This document shows positions 26,355 to 34,867 of a stretch of 64,000 nt of DNA, one piece after another. The notes beneath the pieces were generated by a model, which saw only the letters and a list, made by a program, of their open reading frames with translations, did no database searches and was not told the DNA's origin. Origin of the DNA: an uncultured Planctomycetota bacterium (lineage in GTDB: Bacteria; Planctomycetota; Planctomycetia; Pirellulales; Thermoguttaceae); assembly GCA_902786505.1 (NCBI GenBank), contig CADACS010000001.1:1-64000 (forward strand), read 5' to 3'. Each line of letters begins with the position of its first letter. The stretch's first letter is position 1. The position numbers and the translations under genes were made by a program.

Positions 26355-28265
26355 ATGTCCCTGTCTTGGAAACGTCTTTCGATTTACTTTGCGGTTAGCG
26401 CCGTCGCGGCGGCCGCCTCGATTTCTTTGTCCTTCGCGGACGAGCCGGAGCCCGTCCTGCCCGAAGCGCCCGCCGCGGAATCGACGGAAAAGGCCGAGCC
26501 GCCCGCGCTCCCCGAGCCGGAAGTCGAACAGCCGAAGCTTGAAGTCGACGAAGACGACCCGAAAGAAGAAGGCTCGCTTGACGAAGAGCTCGAAAAGGTC
26601 GTCGAGAAGGAACTGGGCGAAACGACGAAAGAGAATTCCGCCGAGGAACTGATCAATCTCGCGACGGAGCTCAAACTTTCCGCGACGACTCTTCTCGATC
26701 TCACGAAAGTCGTTTCGCTCCTCAACAAAGCGGAGAAGATGGGGCTCGACGACGAGAACAAAGAGTTCGCGCATCAGCTTAAAGTCTCGGCGCGGCTCGA
26801 CCGCGGGCTCGCCGTGGCGCAGCTCTTTATGAGTCCGGAACTGAATCTGGACGAGCTTCCCCGCGGCTGGCAGGCGCTGCGCAACAACGCGATCGGCGAC
26901 CTCGAATACGCGCTCAAAGAGAATCCCGACATGCCGATCGCGAATCTTTCGCTCGGCCGGCTCTATATGATCGCCGAACGGGAAGCGGACGCTAAAAAGA
27001 CGCTCGACCTCGCGATTTCCAGCGAAGACGAGTACGCGGAAGACAGCGTTAAAGTCCTCGCGCTCATGTTCCGCGCGCTCCTCGAAAACGATCCGCGCGC
27101 CGCGATTCCGTTCGTCGAGAAGGCGATTGGAATCGAGCCGGAAGCGGAACCGCGCCTCTATTCGCAGTATTCCGCGTATCTCCAGCTGACCGGCCGGACC
27201 GACGAAGCGCTCAAACAGATCGACCGCGCGATCGAGCTCGCGCCCGACGTTCCCGATTACAAAAAGGAAAAGGCGATTCTTCTGGCGAAGATTAAGCGAA
27301 TCGACGAAGCGCGCAAGCTCTTCGACGAAGCGACCGCGGGCGCCGAATCGAACGTCGCGCTTATGGTCGAGAAGGGCCAGTTCCTCGCGTCGATCGACGA
27401 CTACGACGCCGCGCTCGCGCTCTATACGGATCTTCTCGCGAAGTACGACGGCCCCGGCCTCTACTTCCTTCGCGGCGCGCTCTACGCGCAGCAGAAGAAC
27501 TTCCGTCAGGCGCTCGCCGACGCGAATCAGGCGCTCCGCCGCGACGCGAACCTCCTGCCCGCGCTTCGTCTTAAAGGCGTAATCTATCTGGAAATGGAAC
27601 GTTACGACGACGCCGTTCGCACGTTCACGCAGCTGCGCGACAAGTCGAAGGACGACGCCGGCAAGCTCGAAGCGAAGACGCAGATCGCGTACGCGCTCTC
27701 GAAGCAGGGCAAATACAGGACGGCGTCCGAGCTCCTCAAAAAGGAACTCGAAAAGCAGCCGGACAACGTCGAACTGCTGCGCTCGCTCGCCGATATGGAG
27801 CTCCTGTTCGGCCATTGGGGCGAAGCGGACAGGCTCTATAAGCGCCTCCTCGAAATTGATCCGAAGGATTCCGGCGTGCTGAACAACTACTCGTGGCTTC
27901 TGGCTACCTGTCCTGAAGATCAGTATCGCGACGCGGCGCGCGCGCTCGAATACGGCAAGCAGGCGGCGGAAGCGACGCTCTACGCCGCGCCGCACATTCT
28001 CAGCACGCTCGCGGCCGCGTACGCCGAGGGCGGCGACTTCGAAAGCGCGCGCTCATGGTCCCAGAAAGCGGTCGAGCTGGGCGAAAAAGAGAACCACGAG
28101 AGTCTCGATTCGCTCAAAAAGGAGCTTGAGTCCTATAAAGAGAATAAGCCGTGGCGCGAAACGTCCGAAGTCCTCGAAGTAACCGACGGCGACGCCCCCG
28201 CGCCTCCCGCCGAGGAAAACGCGGCTGAGGTTAAGCCGGAAGAGACGGAACAGAACGCGGAATGA
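26355..28265 (+). CDS. Secreted TPR-repeat protein
   Basis: 636 residues. ATG 26355 follows AAAGGAA and begins a signal peptide (KRLSIYFAVSAVAAAASISLSFA). A Glu/Pro-rich acidic linker (about 28-90) leads to a long array of tetratricopeptide repeats, about 10, from residue 180 to 590 (for example IANLSLGRLYMIAEREADAK and YSAYLQLTGRTDEALKQIDR). The C-terminus is acidic and Ala/Pro-rich. The 34-residue helix pairs and Ala/Leu/Tyr spacing are clear. Such proteins scaffold complexes in the periplasm. The partner is unknown. Confidence 0.88.
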   Translation: MSLSWKRLSIYFAVSAVAAAASISLSFADEPEPVLPEAPAAESTEKAEPPALPEPEVEQPKLEVDEDDPKEEGSLDEELEKVVEKELGETTKENSAEELINLATELKLSATTLLDLTKVVSLLNKAEKMGLDDENKEFAHQLKVSARLDRGLAVAQLFMSPELNLDELPRGWQALRNNAIGDLEYALKENPDMPIANLSLGRLYMIAEREADAKKTLDLAISSEDEYAEDSVKVLALMFRALLENDPRAAIPFVEKAIGIEPEAEPRLYSQYSAYLQLTGRTDEALKQIDRAIELAPDVPDYKKEKAILLAKIKRIDEARKLFDEATAGAESNVALMVEKGQFLASIDDYDAALALYTDLLAKYDGPGLYFLRGALYAQQKNFRQALADANQALRRDANLLPALRLKGVIYLEMERYDDAVRTFTQLRDKSKDDAGKLEAKTQIAYALSKQGKYRTASELLKKELEKQPDNVELLRSLADMELLFGHWGEADRLYKRLLEIDPKDSGVLNNYSWLLATCPEDQYRDAARALEYGKQAAEATLYAAPHILSTLAAAYAEGGDFESARSWSQKAVELGEKENHESLDSLKKELESYKENKPWRETSEVLEVTDGDAPAPPAEENAAEVKPEETEQNAE

Positions 28266-28279
28266 CCCCGCGAACCGGC

Positions 28280-28312
28280 GGAGACGCGCGGCCCGCGTCT
28301 CCGTCTTGCTTT
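28280..28312 (+). terminator. Terminator of the TPR gene
   Basis: GGAGACGCG (28280-28288) pairs with CGCGTCTCC (28294-28302), followed by a broken T tract (GTCTTGCTTTT). Confidence 0.6.
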
Positions 28313-28362
28313 TAGAACCGAACCGGACGTTTCCGGGTTTTTTTACTGCACGGGAGTATCGC

Positions 28363-29289
28363 ATGAAACGTATTTCTTCTTACCGAACCGTTCTGACGCT
28401 CTTGGCCGCGGTCGCGGCGGCCGTTCTTTGGACGGCGCCCGCGCGCGCTCAGGAGCCCGCCAAATTCCAGGCGATTAAGGACGTCGTCTATAAGACGGTC
28501 GGCGACCGCGAGATCAAATTGAATCTCTTCCTTCCGCTCAAAGACGGCCAAACGGTTAAAGGGGAACCGCTCCTGATCTTCCTCGACAGCGGCTGCTGGT
28601 ACAGCGGGGATCCGGGCAACGGCGGCATGTGGAACGAGTTCGGCGCGCTGGACCGCGGCTTCGCGATCGCGAGCGTCTCGCACCGTCCGATTAACGAAGC
28701 GCCTTTTCCCGCGCCTATGGAAGACGTTCGCGCGGCCGTTCGGTTCCTGCGCAAGCACGCGTCGGAGTACGGCTACGATCCCGACCGGTTCGCCGTGAGC
28801 GGCTGGTCGTCCGGCGGCAATCTCTCGCTGACGCTCGGTATTTCCGACGAGAAATCGCCCTTTAACGTCGGCGACAACTTAGACGTTTCCGGGCAGGTTC
28901 AGCGCGTAATCGACTTCTACGGCCCGTCCGATTTCACGGTCGCGTTCGACCGCTACGCGGATCAGTCGATCGACTGCATCTACATTGCGTTCGACATGCC
29001 GCGCGAAGCGGCGAAGAAAGATTCGGAGCAGTACGCGGAGCTCCAGAAGCGCGCGAAGAAATACTCGCCGATCTTCTACGTCGACGGGAATTACGCGCCG
29101 ACCCTCCTGCTGCACGGCACGAACGACCCGATCGTTCCGCAGAGCCAGAGCGCCATGATGTACGAAACGCTTCGCATTAACGGCGTGCGCGCGCAGGCGA
29201 TGGTCTCCGACGGCGGCGTTCACGATTGGACCCGCCTTTTCTCGAGAGACCATATGGCGCGCGAAATTTTCGAATTTCTTGAATGGTAA
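28363..29289 (+). CDS. Secreted alpha/beta-hydrolase, carbohydrate-esterase-like
   Basis: 308 residues with a signal peptide (about 1-29, ending ARAQ). The early block REIKLNLFLP...PLLIFLDSGCW and the nucleophile elbow SGWSSGGN (Ser149) are typical of the BD-FAE/acetyl-xylan-esterase-like hydrolases often found in polysaccharide-degrading bacteria. The acid is in GTNDPIVP and the His in GGVHDW. CGGGAG precedes the ATG at 28363. It is followed 48 bp later by the FGE-like gene in the same direction, probably co-transcribed. De-esterification of plant or algal polysaccharide is inferred. Confidence 0.86.
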   Translation: MKRISSYRTVLTLLAAVAAAVLWTAPARAQEPAKFQAIKDVVYKTVGDREIKLNLFLPLKDGQTVKGEPLLIFLDSGCWYSGDPGNGGMWNEFGALDRGFAIASVSHRPINEAPFPAPMEDVRAAVRFLRKHASEYGYDPDRFAVSGWSSGGNLSLTLGISDEKSPFNVGDNLDVSGQVQRVIDFYGPSDFTVAFDRYADQSIDCIYIAFDMPREAAKKDSEQYAELQKRAKKYSPIFYVDGNYAPTLLLHGTNDPIVPQSQSAMMYETLRINGVRAQAMVSDGGVHDWTRLFSRDHMAREIFEFLEW

Positions 29290-29337
29290 CCGGTTAAGCC
29301 GCCCCGCCGTTTCACAAAGGAGTGTGAGGTTTATTCG

Positions 29338-30891
29338 ATGAAGAGAGTCGTCGCTTATTTTGCGGCCGCGGCGTTCGCGGTCCTTGGCGCGTTTGCCGGC
29401 ATGGCGCGCGCGCAGTCGGACGCGGCCCCCGCGTCGAAACTGCCCGAGTCCTTCCTGAGCGCCAACGGCCAGGAGTTCAAGCTCGTGAGCCCGGGCGTCT
29501 TTATGATGGGGAACGGCGAGCCCGTCGCCGAACTGATTAAGAAGTTTCCGGGCGGCCAGCAGAGCTCGATGGAAACGTCGGTCAGCCGGCGCGTTACGCT
29601 GACGCAGCCGTTCTATCTCGCGACGCGTCTGACGACGGTCGGCGACTTCCGGCGGTTCGTCGAGGCGACCGGCTATAAGACGACGGCGGAGCAGAAACAC
29701 GCGGCGCGCGCGCTCGATTCGACCGGCGCGTGGGCCGATATGCCCGGCCTGAACTGGCAGGAGCCCGGCTTCGAGCAGGGGAGCAAGAGCCCCGTCGTGT
29801 GCGTAAGCTATTACGACGCGCTTGCGTACGTCAACTGGCTCAACGCGACCGCGCCCTCCGAACCGACGCTCGGCGGCAAACCGCGCTACGTCCTGCCGAC
29901 GGAAGCGCAGTGGGAATACGCGGCGCGCGCGGGCGCGGCGACGGAGTATTTCTGGGGCGACGATCCCGCCGCGGGCGCGAAATACCTCAACGCGGCGGAC
30001 GCCGGGGGCGGTCCGGCGGGCCAAAAGTGGACGAGCGCGTTTCCGTTCAGCGACGGGTACGGCGCGACCTCGCCGGTCGGATCGTTCGAGCCCAACGGCT
30101 GGGGGTTCTACGATATGCTCGGGAACGTCTGGGAATGGTGCGAGGATCGGTTTGAGACGTACGGCGGCCAGCCGGTCGTGGATCCGCGCGGCGCGCTCTT
30201 TGGCGAATACCGCGTGCTGAGAGGCGGAGGCTGGGACGCCGCGCCCGCGCTCGCCCGATGCGCGTACCGGGGCGCGAATCTGCCCGACGCGTGCAATACG
30301 AACTACGGCTTCCGCGTCGCGATTATTCCGCCGACGCCCGCCCCCGCGCCGGCCGCGACGCCCGTTGAAGAGCCGGCCGCGAACGTCGCGGAAGAGCCCG
30401 GTCCGCAAGCGCCGGCCGCGGAAACGCCCGCGCAGGAACCGGAAGAGACGGTCGCCGACCAGGTCGTTTCCGACGCCGAATTTGGCGGCGCCCCGCGTTC
30501 GGGCTCGGGAATTGCCGAAGAGAGCCCGTTAAAGCAGAAGATCGCGAAATTGGGGCTCTTTGCCCTCGAAGGACGCAAAATAATCGGCGACGACGTCGTA
30601 ACGCGCGCCGTCGAGTCGATTACGGTCGCCGATTACCGCGAGGCGTCCGCGGCGCTCAAGGCGGGCAAACCGCTCGACGAGACGGTCCTCAAAAAGATCA
30701 AAATGGCGGCGCTCCTTGCGGAGCTCGGCGAGGCGAACGTTCCTGAATCCGGGCTTCCGAACTACGATCTTCTTCCAGCGGTCGCGCAGGACCGCGCCGT
30801 ACTCCTCGGCAGCCTTGCCTTTATCGGGCAGGAACTCCTCGACGACAAAGAGGACGGAGGGGAAGAGGAACCGAACGAAACGCCAAAATAA
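29338..30891 (+). CDS. Secreted FGE-sulfatase (SUMF1) domain protein, non-canonical
   Basis: 517 residues with signal peptide (about 1-25). Residues of about 45-330 form the formylglycine-generating-enzyme/SUMF1 fold: GVFMMGNGEP, TVGDFRRFVEATGY, PVVCVSYYDALAYVNWLN, LPTEAQWEYAARAGA, NGWGFYDMLGNVWEWC and YRVLRGGGWDA. In true FGE the GGSW region is followed by a catalytic Cys pair. Here only one Cys (in ALARCAY) is present, so sulfatase activation is unlikely. The last 190 residues are a Pro/Ala/Glu linker and a helical tail. No sulfatase gene lies nearby. It may bind sugars or peptides, as other inactive members do. Confidence 0.85.
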   Translation: MKRVVAYFAAAAFAVLGAFAGMARAQSDAAPASKLPESFLSANGQEFKLVSPGVFMMGNGEPVAELIKKFPGGQQSSMETSVSRRVTLTQPFYLATRLTTVGDFRRFVEATGYKTTAEQKHAARALDSTGAWADMPGLNWQEPGFEQGSKSPVVCVSYYDALAYVNWLNATAPSEPTLGGKPRYVLPTEAQWEYAARAGAATEYFWGDDPAAGAKYLNAADAGGGPAGQKWTSAFPFSDGYGATSPVGSFEPNGWGFYDMLGNVWEWCEDRFETYGGQPVVDPRGALFGEYRVLRGGGWDAAPALARCAYRGANLPDACNTNYGFRVAIIPPTPAPAPAATPVEEPAANVAEEPGPQAPAAETPAQEPEETVADQVVSDAEFGGAPRSGSGIAEESPLKQKIAKLGLFALEGRKIIGDDVVTRAVESITVADYREASAALKAGKPLDETVLKKIKMAALLAELGEANVPESGLPNYDLLPAVAQDRAVLLGSLAFIGQELLDDKEDGGEEEPNETPK

Positions 30892-30921
30892 CGCGCGGCC
30901 CTTTTTGGGGCGGACAGACCG

Positions 30922-30970
30922 CGGCAAGACGGAGACGGCGTTCGGCCTTTTTTCCGTCTTGCCGTTTTTC
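30922..30970 (+). terminator. Terminator of the FGE-like gene
   Basis: CGGCAAGACGG (30922-30932) pairs with CCGTCTTGCCG (30954-30964), then TTTTTCTTTT. Confidence 0.85.
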
Positions 30971-31063
30971 TTTTCCAACTTCGAACGCCGTTAAAATCTA
31001 AGCGAACTGTAACTTTTGGGCCCGCGCCGCGAAAATATTAAACCGCCGAACGCGCGGACGTTC

Positions 31064-31091
31064 TTGCCCCCGCCGCGCTTAGCGCTACAAT
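31064..31091 (+). promoter_or_regulatory. Promoter of the first TlpA-like gene
   Basis: TTGCCC (31064-31069), 16-bp spacer, TACAAT (31086-31091). Confidence 0.5.
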
Positions 31092-31160
31092 AGTTCTAAA
31101 TGAAATTAGCGTCGGTTTTTCGGCGCGCCGTTGAACACCTGTTCGCAGAAAGGACAAACT

Positions 31161-32330
31161 ATGCGTTTTAATCCCGCGTTTTTAGGCGCCTGCCTTATCG
31201 GCGCCGCCGCGTTTATCGCCGCGCCCGAATTCTACTCGGCCGCCGCCGCGCAAGACGGACAAGCCGCCGAAGAGAAGGAAAAGTATACGCTCGACGAATC
31301 GATCTTCGATATCGAAGAAGGCCAGTCTGCCGACTATTACGTCAAGGCGGAGGAAAAACTGCGCGCCGAAATGAATAAGTTCATTGCCGCGACGCCCAAT
31401 GTGGACGACCGCGTCGGCGTCTTTGGCAAAGCGAACGCCGCGCTCGAGAAGATCTGGAGAGGAACCTTTAACGCCGAAGACGCCAGCGACGAAGCGCGCG
31501 CCAAGGCCGCGAGCCCGATCGTCTCGACTCTTGCCGAAGAAGGAAAGACCGAAGAACTCGTCGAACTCTATAAGCGCTTCAAAGACTCCGAATCGAACGC
31601 GCTTAAAACGGTCGCCGCGCGCGCCGCCTCCGGTATCGGCGTCTCGATCGCCGCCGCCGCGAAGGACGCCGACGCCCTCGCCGATTCTCTCAAGAGCTGG
31701 GAAGAGAAGGAAAACGACGTCTTCTCGCAAGCCGCTGTCGCCGCGACCGCCGTCACCGCTTTCGGCGGAGAACTTGCCGATCAGGGCAAGGGGGACGAGC
31801 TCGAAGCGCTGGTCAATCGCTTTAAGGATTCCGAAGACAAGGCGGTTCAGAACGCCCTTAAGAATCTTGAGGGCAAAATCCGGTTCGCGAAGCTCGTCGG
31901 CAATGAGATGGTCGTCGAAGGGCTCTATCTCGACAAGACCGAAATCGACTGGAAATCCTATCGCGGCAAGGTCGTACTCGTCGATTTCTGGGCGACGTGG
32001 TGCCCGCCGTGTCTTGCTGAAATTCCGAACGTTCAGAAGCTTTATGAAAAGTATCACGACGCCGGATTCGAAGTCCTCGGATACAGCGTCGACAGGGACC
32101 TCGAAGCGCTTGAAAAATTCGAGGAAGAGCGCAAGCTTCCCTGGAAGACCGCCTCGCGCAAACTTTCGACGGACGCCGAAAAAGATTACGTCAATCTTTC
32201 CGATTACTATGGAGTCGAATCGATTCCGACCATGATTCTCGTCGGCAAAGACGGCAAGGTCATTAGCACGGAAGCGCGCGGCGCCGAACTGAAGCGGCTG
32301 CTCGAAGAGCAATTTCCCGACGTTAAATGA
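31161..32330 (+). CDS. TlpA-like exported thiol-disulfide oxidoreductase, paralogue 1 (WCPPC)
   Basis: 389 residues. ATG 31161 follows AAAGGAC, and the upstream in-frame start lacks a ribosome site. Architecture: signal peptide (about 1-30), the box LDESIFDIEEGQSADYY (about 42-60), a helical region of about 190 residues, then a C-terminal thioredoxin domain with VVLVDFWATWCPPCLAEIPN and a cis-Pro loop ESIPTMILVGKDG. The active-site pair is intact. TlpA/ResA proteins reduce or isomerise disulfides of exported proteins, for example in cytochrome c maturation. The N-terminal box and helical region are shared with four other proteins in the window. Confidence 0.9.
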   Translation: MRFNPAFLGACLIGAAAFIAAPEFYSAAAAQDGQAAEEKEKYTLDESIFDIEEGQSADYYVKAEEKLRAEMNKFIAATPNVDDRVGVFGKANAALEKIWRGTFNAEDASDEARAKAASPIVSTLAEEGKTEELVELYKRFKDSESNALKTVAARAASGIGVSIAAAAKDADALADSLKSWEEKENDVFSQAAVAATAVTAFGGELADQGKGDELEALVNRFKDSEDKAVQNALKNLEGKIRFAKLVGNEMVVEGLYLDKTEIDWKSYRGKVVLVDFWATWCPPCLAEIPNVQKLYEKYHDAGFEVLGYSVDRDLEALEKFEEERKLPWKTASRKLSTDAEKDYVNLSDYYGVESIPTMILVGKDGKVISTEARGAELKRLLEEQFPDVK

Positions 32331-32370
32331 CCGTTAGCCGGCGCTTTCGACGGCGCCTGCAGTTCGTAGG

Positions 32371-32405
32371 AGAGCGGTTTCCCCAACGCCGGGGAGCCGC
32401 TCTTT
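32371..32405 (+). terminator. Terminator of TlpA-like paralogue 1
   Basis: AGAGCGGTTTCCCC (32371-32384) pairs with GGGGAGCCGCTCT (32391-32402), then TTTC. The T tail is short. Confidence 0.55.
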
Positions 32406-32515
32406 CGCGGCCGGCGCCGTTCGGCCGCGCGCTTTTCTCGGCGTCAAAAGGTTTTGTTTTTGCCGGTCTTGATAACCGCAGATTTCTCTTTATTTCTTAT
32501 TGCGCGTTTCGCTTC

Positions 32516-32544
32516 TTGATTTCGACGCGCGTTTCTGACATAAT
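32516..32544 (+). promoter_or_regulatory. Promoter of TlpA-like paralogue 2
   Basis: TTGATT (32516-32521), 17-bp spacer, CATAAT (32539-32544). Confidence 0.55.
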
Positions 32545-32669
32545 GCGCTCCTGAAAGCGGGAAGTTGCGCTTTGACGCGCAGCCGGCGTTTCTGGGGAGC
32601 GGGGCCGGCGCCCGAACGAACGGACCGTCCGAACGTGCGGCGCTCGGACGTCGAACAGCGAGGGGATTT

Positions 32670-33863
32670 ATGAATTATCGTATTTCTATATTTGTACTGA
32701 CGTTGGCGGTTTTCTGTCTCCCATGCGCGAATCTGCGCGCGGACGAGCCGCCCGTTGCGAACGCGCCGGCCGCGGAGTCGGAGCCGGTTCCGATCGCGCA
32801 GAGCGAGAACGAGGACGCGCTCTATGTCCTTTCTTTATTGGATATTCCGGACGGCGAGAGCGCGGCGTTCTACGCAAACCGGCGCGGCGAGATCGAGCAG
32901 GCGGTGCGCAAATACGTCGGCAAGACGCCGACTCGCGAAGAGTACGACGCGCTCATGGAGGAGGTCGCGGAAGCGTACGTCGCGATTAATAAAAAAATCG
33001 TCGAGTCGGCCGATTTCGACAAAGACGCGTCGCCGGGCAATTTTATGCTCTATTGCGACTCGCTCGTTAAAAAGGGCGCGCTCGAAGAGATCGAAACGCT
33101 CCTGAAAGAGGAGAAAGCGTCCGCGCAGCCGAACGTTACGCGCGTGGCGGCGCTGCAGATCGCGTCGGTCGGCGCCGCGGTCGTTAAGGCGTCCGATAAG
33201 GGCGACGGCGTTATGCTGCGCAAAATAGGCGCGGCGCTCGTCGAGAAGGCGGCGCGGGAGCCTTCGAACGAGAATCTGCAGCTCTTTGTCTACGGCGCCG
33301 CCCAGCTCGACCGCGTCGATAAAGAGATCGCCAGCGCGACGAAACGCAAAGCGTTCGATCGGTTCTGGGAATCGGAAAATCCGACCCTGCGCGCGTTTGC
33401 GACGACCTACGACGCCGACCGGCGCCGCGCCGAGCTCGTCGGCTCGGAGATGCGCGTCGAAGGGCTCTTTCTGGACGGAACCGCCGTCGACTGGAGCAAG
33501 TACCGCGGCAAAGTCGTACTGATCGACTTCTGGGCGACGTGGTGCGGCCCGTGCGTCGCGGAAATTCCGAACGTGCGCGCGCTCTACGCGAAATATCGCG
33601 ATTCCGGATTCGAGGTCCTCGGATACAGTCTCGATTCCGATCCCGCCGCCCTGCAGAAGTTTGTCGCCGATAACGCGCTCCCGTGGCCGACGCTCTCGCA
33701 AAAGAAATCGGTCGACGCCAAGCCCGGCTATGTCGACCTCGCCAAGTTCTATTCGGTAAAGTCCATTCCGACAATGATTCTCGTCGGACGCGACGGCAAA
33801 GTGATCGACGCCGACGCCAAAGGCGCGCGCCTGCGCCAGTTATTGGAGGCCGCGTTTGAGTAA
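32670..33863 (+). CDS. TlpA-like exported thiol-disulfide oxidoreductase, paralogue 2 (WCGPC)
   Basis: 397 residues from ATG 32670 (AGGGG upstream; the upstream in-frame extension has no signal sequence). Signal peptide about 1-24, then the shared box as LLDIPDGESAAFYANRR (about 54-72), a helical region to about residue 255, and a thioredoxin domain with VEGLFLDGTAVDWSKYRGKV, VVLIDFWATWCGPC and SIPTMILVGRDGKV. The active-site pair is intact. It is the second of a pair in tandem with paralogue 1 and has its own promoter. The C-terminal half is very close to paralogues 1 and 5, while the helical region is more divergent. Confidence 0.9.
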   Translation: MNYRISIFVLTLAVFCLPCANLRADEPPVANAPAAESEPVPIAQSENEDALYVLSLLDIPDGESAAFYANRRGEIEQAVRKYVGKTPTREEYDALMEEVAEAYVAINKKIVESADFDKDASPGNFMLYCDSLVKKGALEEIETLLKEEKASAQPNVTRVAALQIASVGAAVVKASDKGDGVMLRKIGAALVEKAAREPSNENLQLFVYGAAQLDRVDKEIASATKRKAFDRFWESENPTLRAFATTYDADRRRAELVGSEMRVEGLFLDGTAVDWSKYRGKVVLIDFWATWCGPCVAEIPNVRALYAKYRDSGFEVLGYSLDSDPAALQKFVADNALPWPTLSQKKSVDAKPGYVDLAKFYSVKSIPTMILVGRDGKVIDADAKGARLRQLLEAAFE

Positions 33864-34218
33864 AAAGCGTTCTCGGCGCCGCGGAGATAACGCGGCGTCG
33901 GCGAATAAGGGAGACGGCGGTTTCTCGGCCCATGCTCCCGACTGAGATAAAGAAGAATGATTTGCGTAACTTGCGGCGACGAATAGCGTTCTGATTCCGT
34001 GCGTTTGCCCCGAAACGAGGGCTTTCCGCCTCTTCGAGCATGATAAACGGTCAAGCGCCGGCGTCTCTTTTTCTTGATAATTCCGTGCAGACGGGTATTC
34101 GTCGAATTTGATTTAAAAGACCCAAGCATACCGGGCTATTTTCAAGGCGCCGAAAGAAGGGCGGAAAATCTTAGGCTTACCCATTTTAGAATGACTGTCA
34201 AGAAAGGAACTGCGTCCG
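33864..34218. other. Intergenic region, no recognised element
   Basis: 355 bp. It grows AT-richer towards the next gene. The only clear signal is the AAAGGAA ribosome site at its end. Open frames on the minus strand here are basic, low-complexity and not credible. Confidence 0.4.
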
Positions 34219-34650
34219 ATGGCTTACAGCGATATTCCCGGATACGTCGAGTATCTGGATTTGAATCATCGGTATTATGTCGTTATCGCGTTGAAGAAAG
34301 AATTGGAAGACTCTTTGTTTGACTGTCATTTTTTCGACGACGACGGCGATATTAAAGAGGGCTTTGAAGGATTCTGGTTCAATGAAAAGGTCTTTCTGCT
34401 CATGGAGAAATATCTTTTTAACTACATCGACGACGAGTGCAAACTGATCATTACGATGTATGAAGAAGAGTATATTTTTCCGGAGAAGCTGCGTCAGGCG
34501 CTTGCAATTACGAACCGTCAGATTCTCGCCGTCGAAAAAGACGCAGATAAAATTCCCGACGCCAAGGTGTTTCTCGAGACGGCGGGGAAAATTAAAGCGT
34601 TGATTGAAAAGGCCGTTGAATTAGATACCGTTGTGGGATTTTGCTTCTGA
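34219..34650 (+). CDS. Small acidic protein of unknown function
   Basis: 143 residues with AAGAAAGGAA upstream of ATG 34219. No signal peptide, no membrane helix. The protein is acidic, mixed alpha/beta (YYVVIALKKELEDSLFDCHFF, then a YIDDECKLIITMYEEEYIFP core and a helical C-terminus). I do not recognise a family. Size, acidity, AT-richer composition than its neighbours and orphan placement are what one sees in immunity-type or accessory cytosolic proteins, but no toxin gene is adjacent. A terminator follows at 34826-34865. Confidence 0.65.
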   Translation: MAYSDIPGYVEYLDLNHRYYVVIALKKELEDSLFDCHFFDDDGDIKEGFEGFWFNEKVFLLMEKYLFNYIDDECKLIITMYEEEYIFPEKLRQALAITNRQILAVEKDADKIPDAKVFLETAGKIKALIEKAVELDTVVGFCF

Positions 34651-34825
34651 TGATTTTTCAAGGGTGAGATACGAGCGGATACGCCGTCCTTTCTCTTGAC
34701 CGTTTGCTCCGAATGAATTGAAAAAGTCTTTAAAGCGTAACCCCTCTATACGCCGCGGTTTAACCGGACGTTCGTCCGGCTGGGCGCCCTGTCGGGCGAG
34801 CGCGCGGCGTAAGGGGGCGCGACGG

Positions 34826-34865
34826 CCGGTCGCCGCGCCGAAACAGCGCGGCGGCCGGATTTTTA
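34826..34865 (+). terminator. Terminator of the small acidic protein gene
   Basis: CCGGTCGCCGCGC (34826-34838) pairs with GCGCGGCGGCCGG (34846-34858), then ATTTTTATT. It lies between convergent genes and may also slow the opposite transcript. Confidence 0.7.
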
Positions 34866-34867
34866 TT

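Larger units (their letters stand above)
32331..32669. other. Intergenic region between tlpA-like genes
   Basis: 339 bp. It contains a hairpin at 32371-32405 and a promoter at 32516-32544. Nothing else was recognised. Confidence 0.5.
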
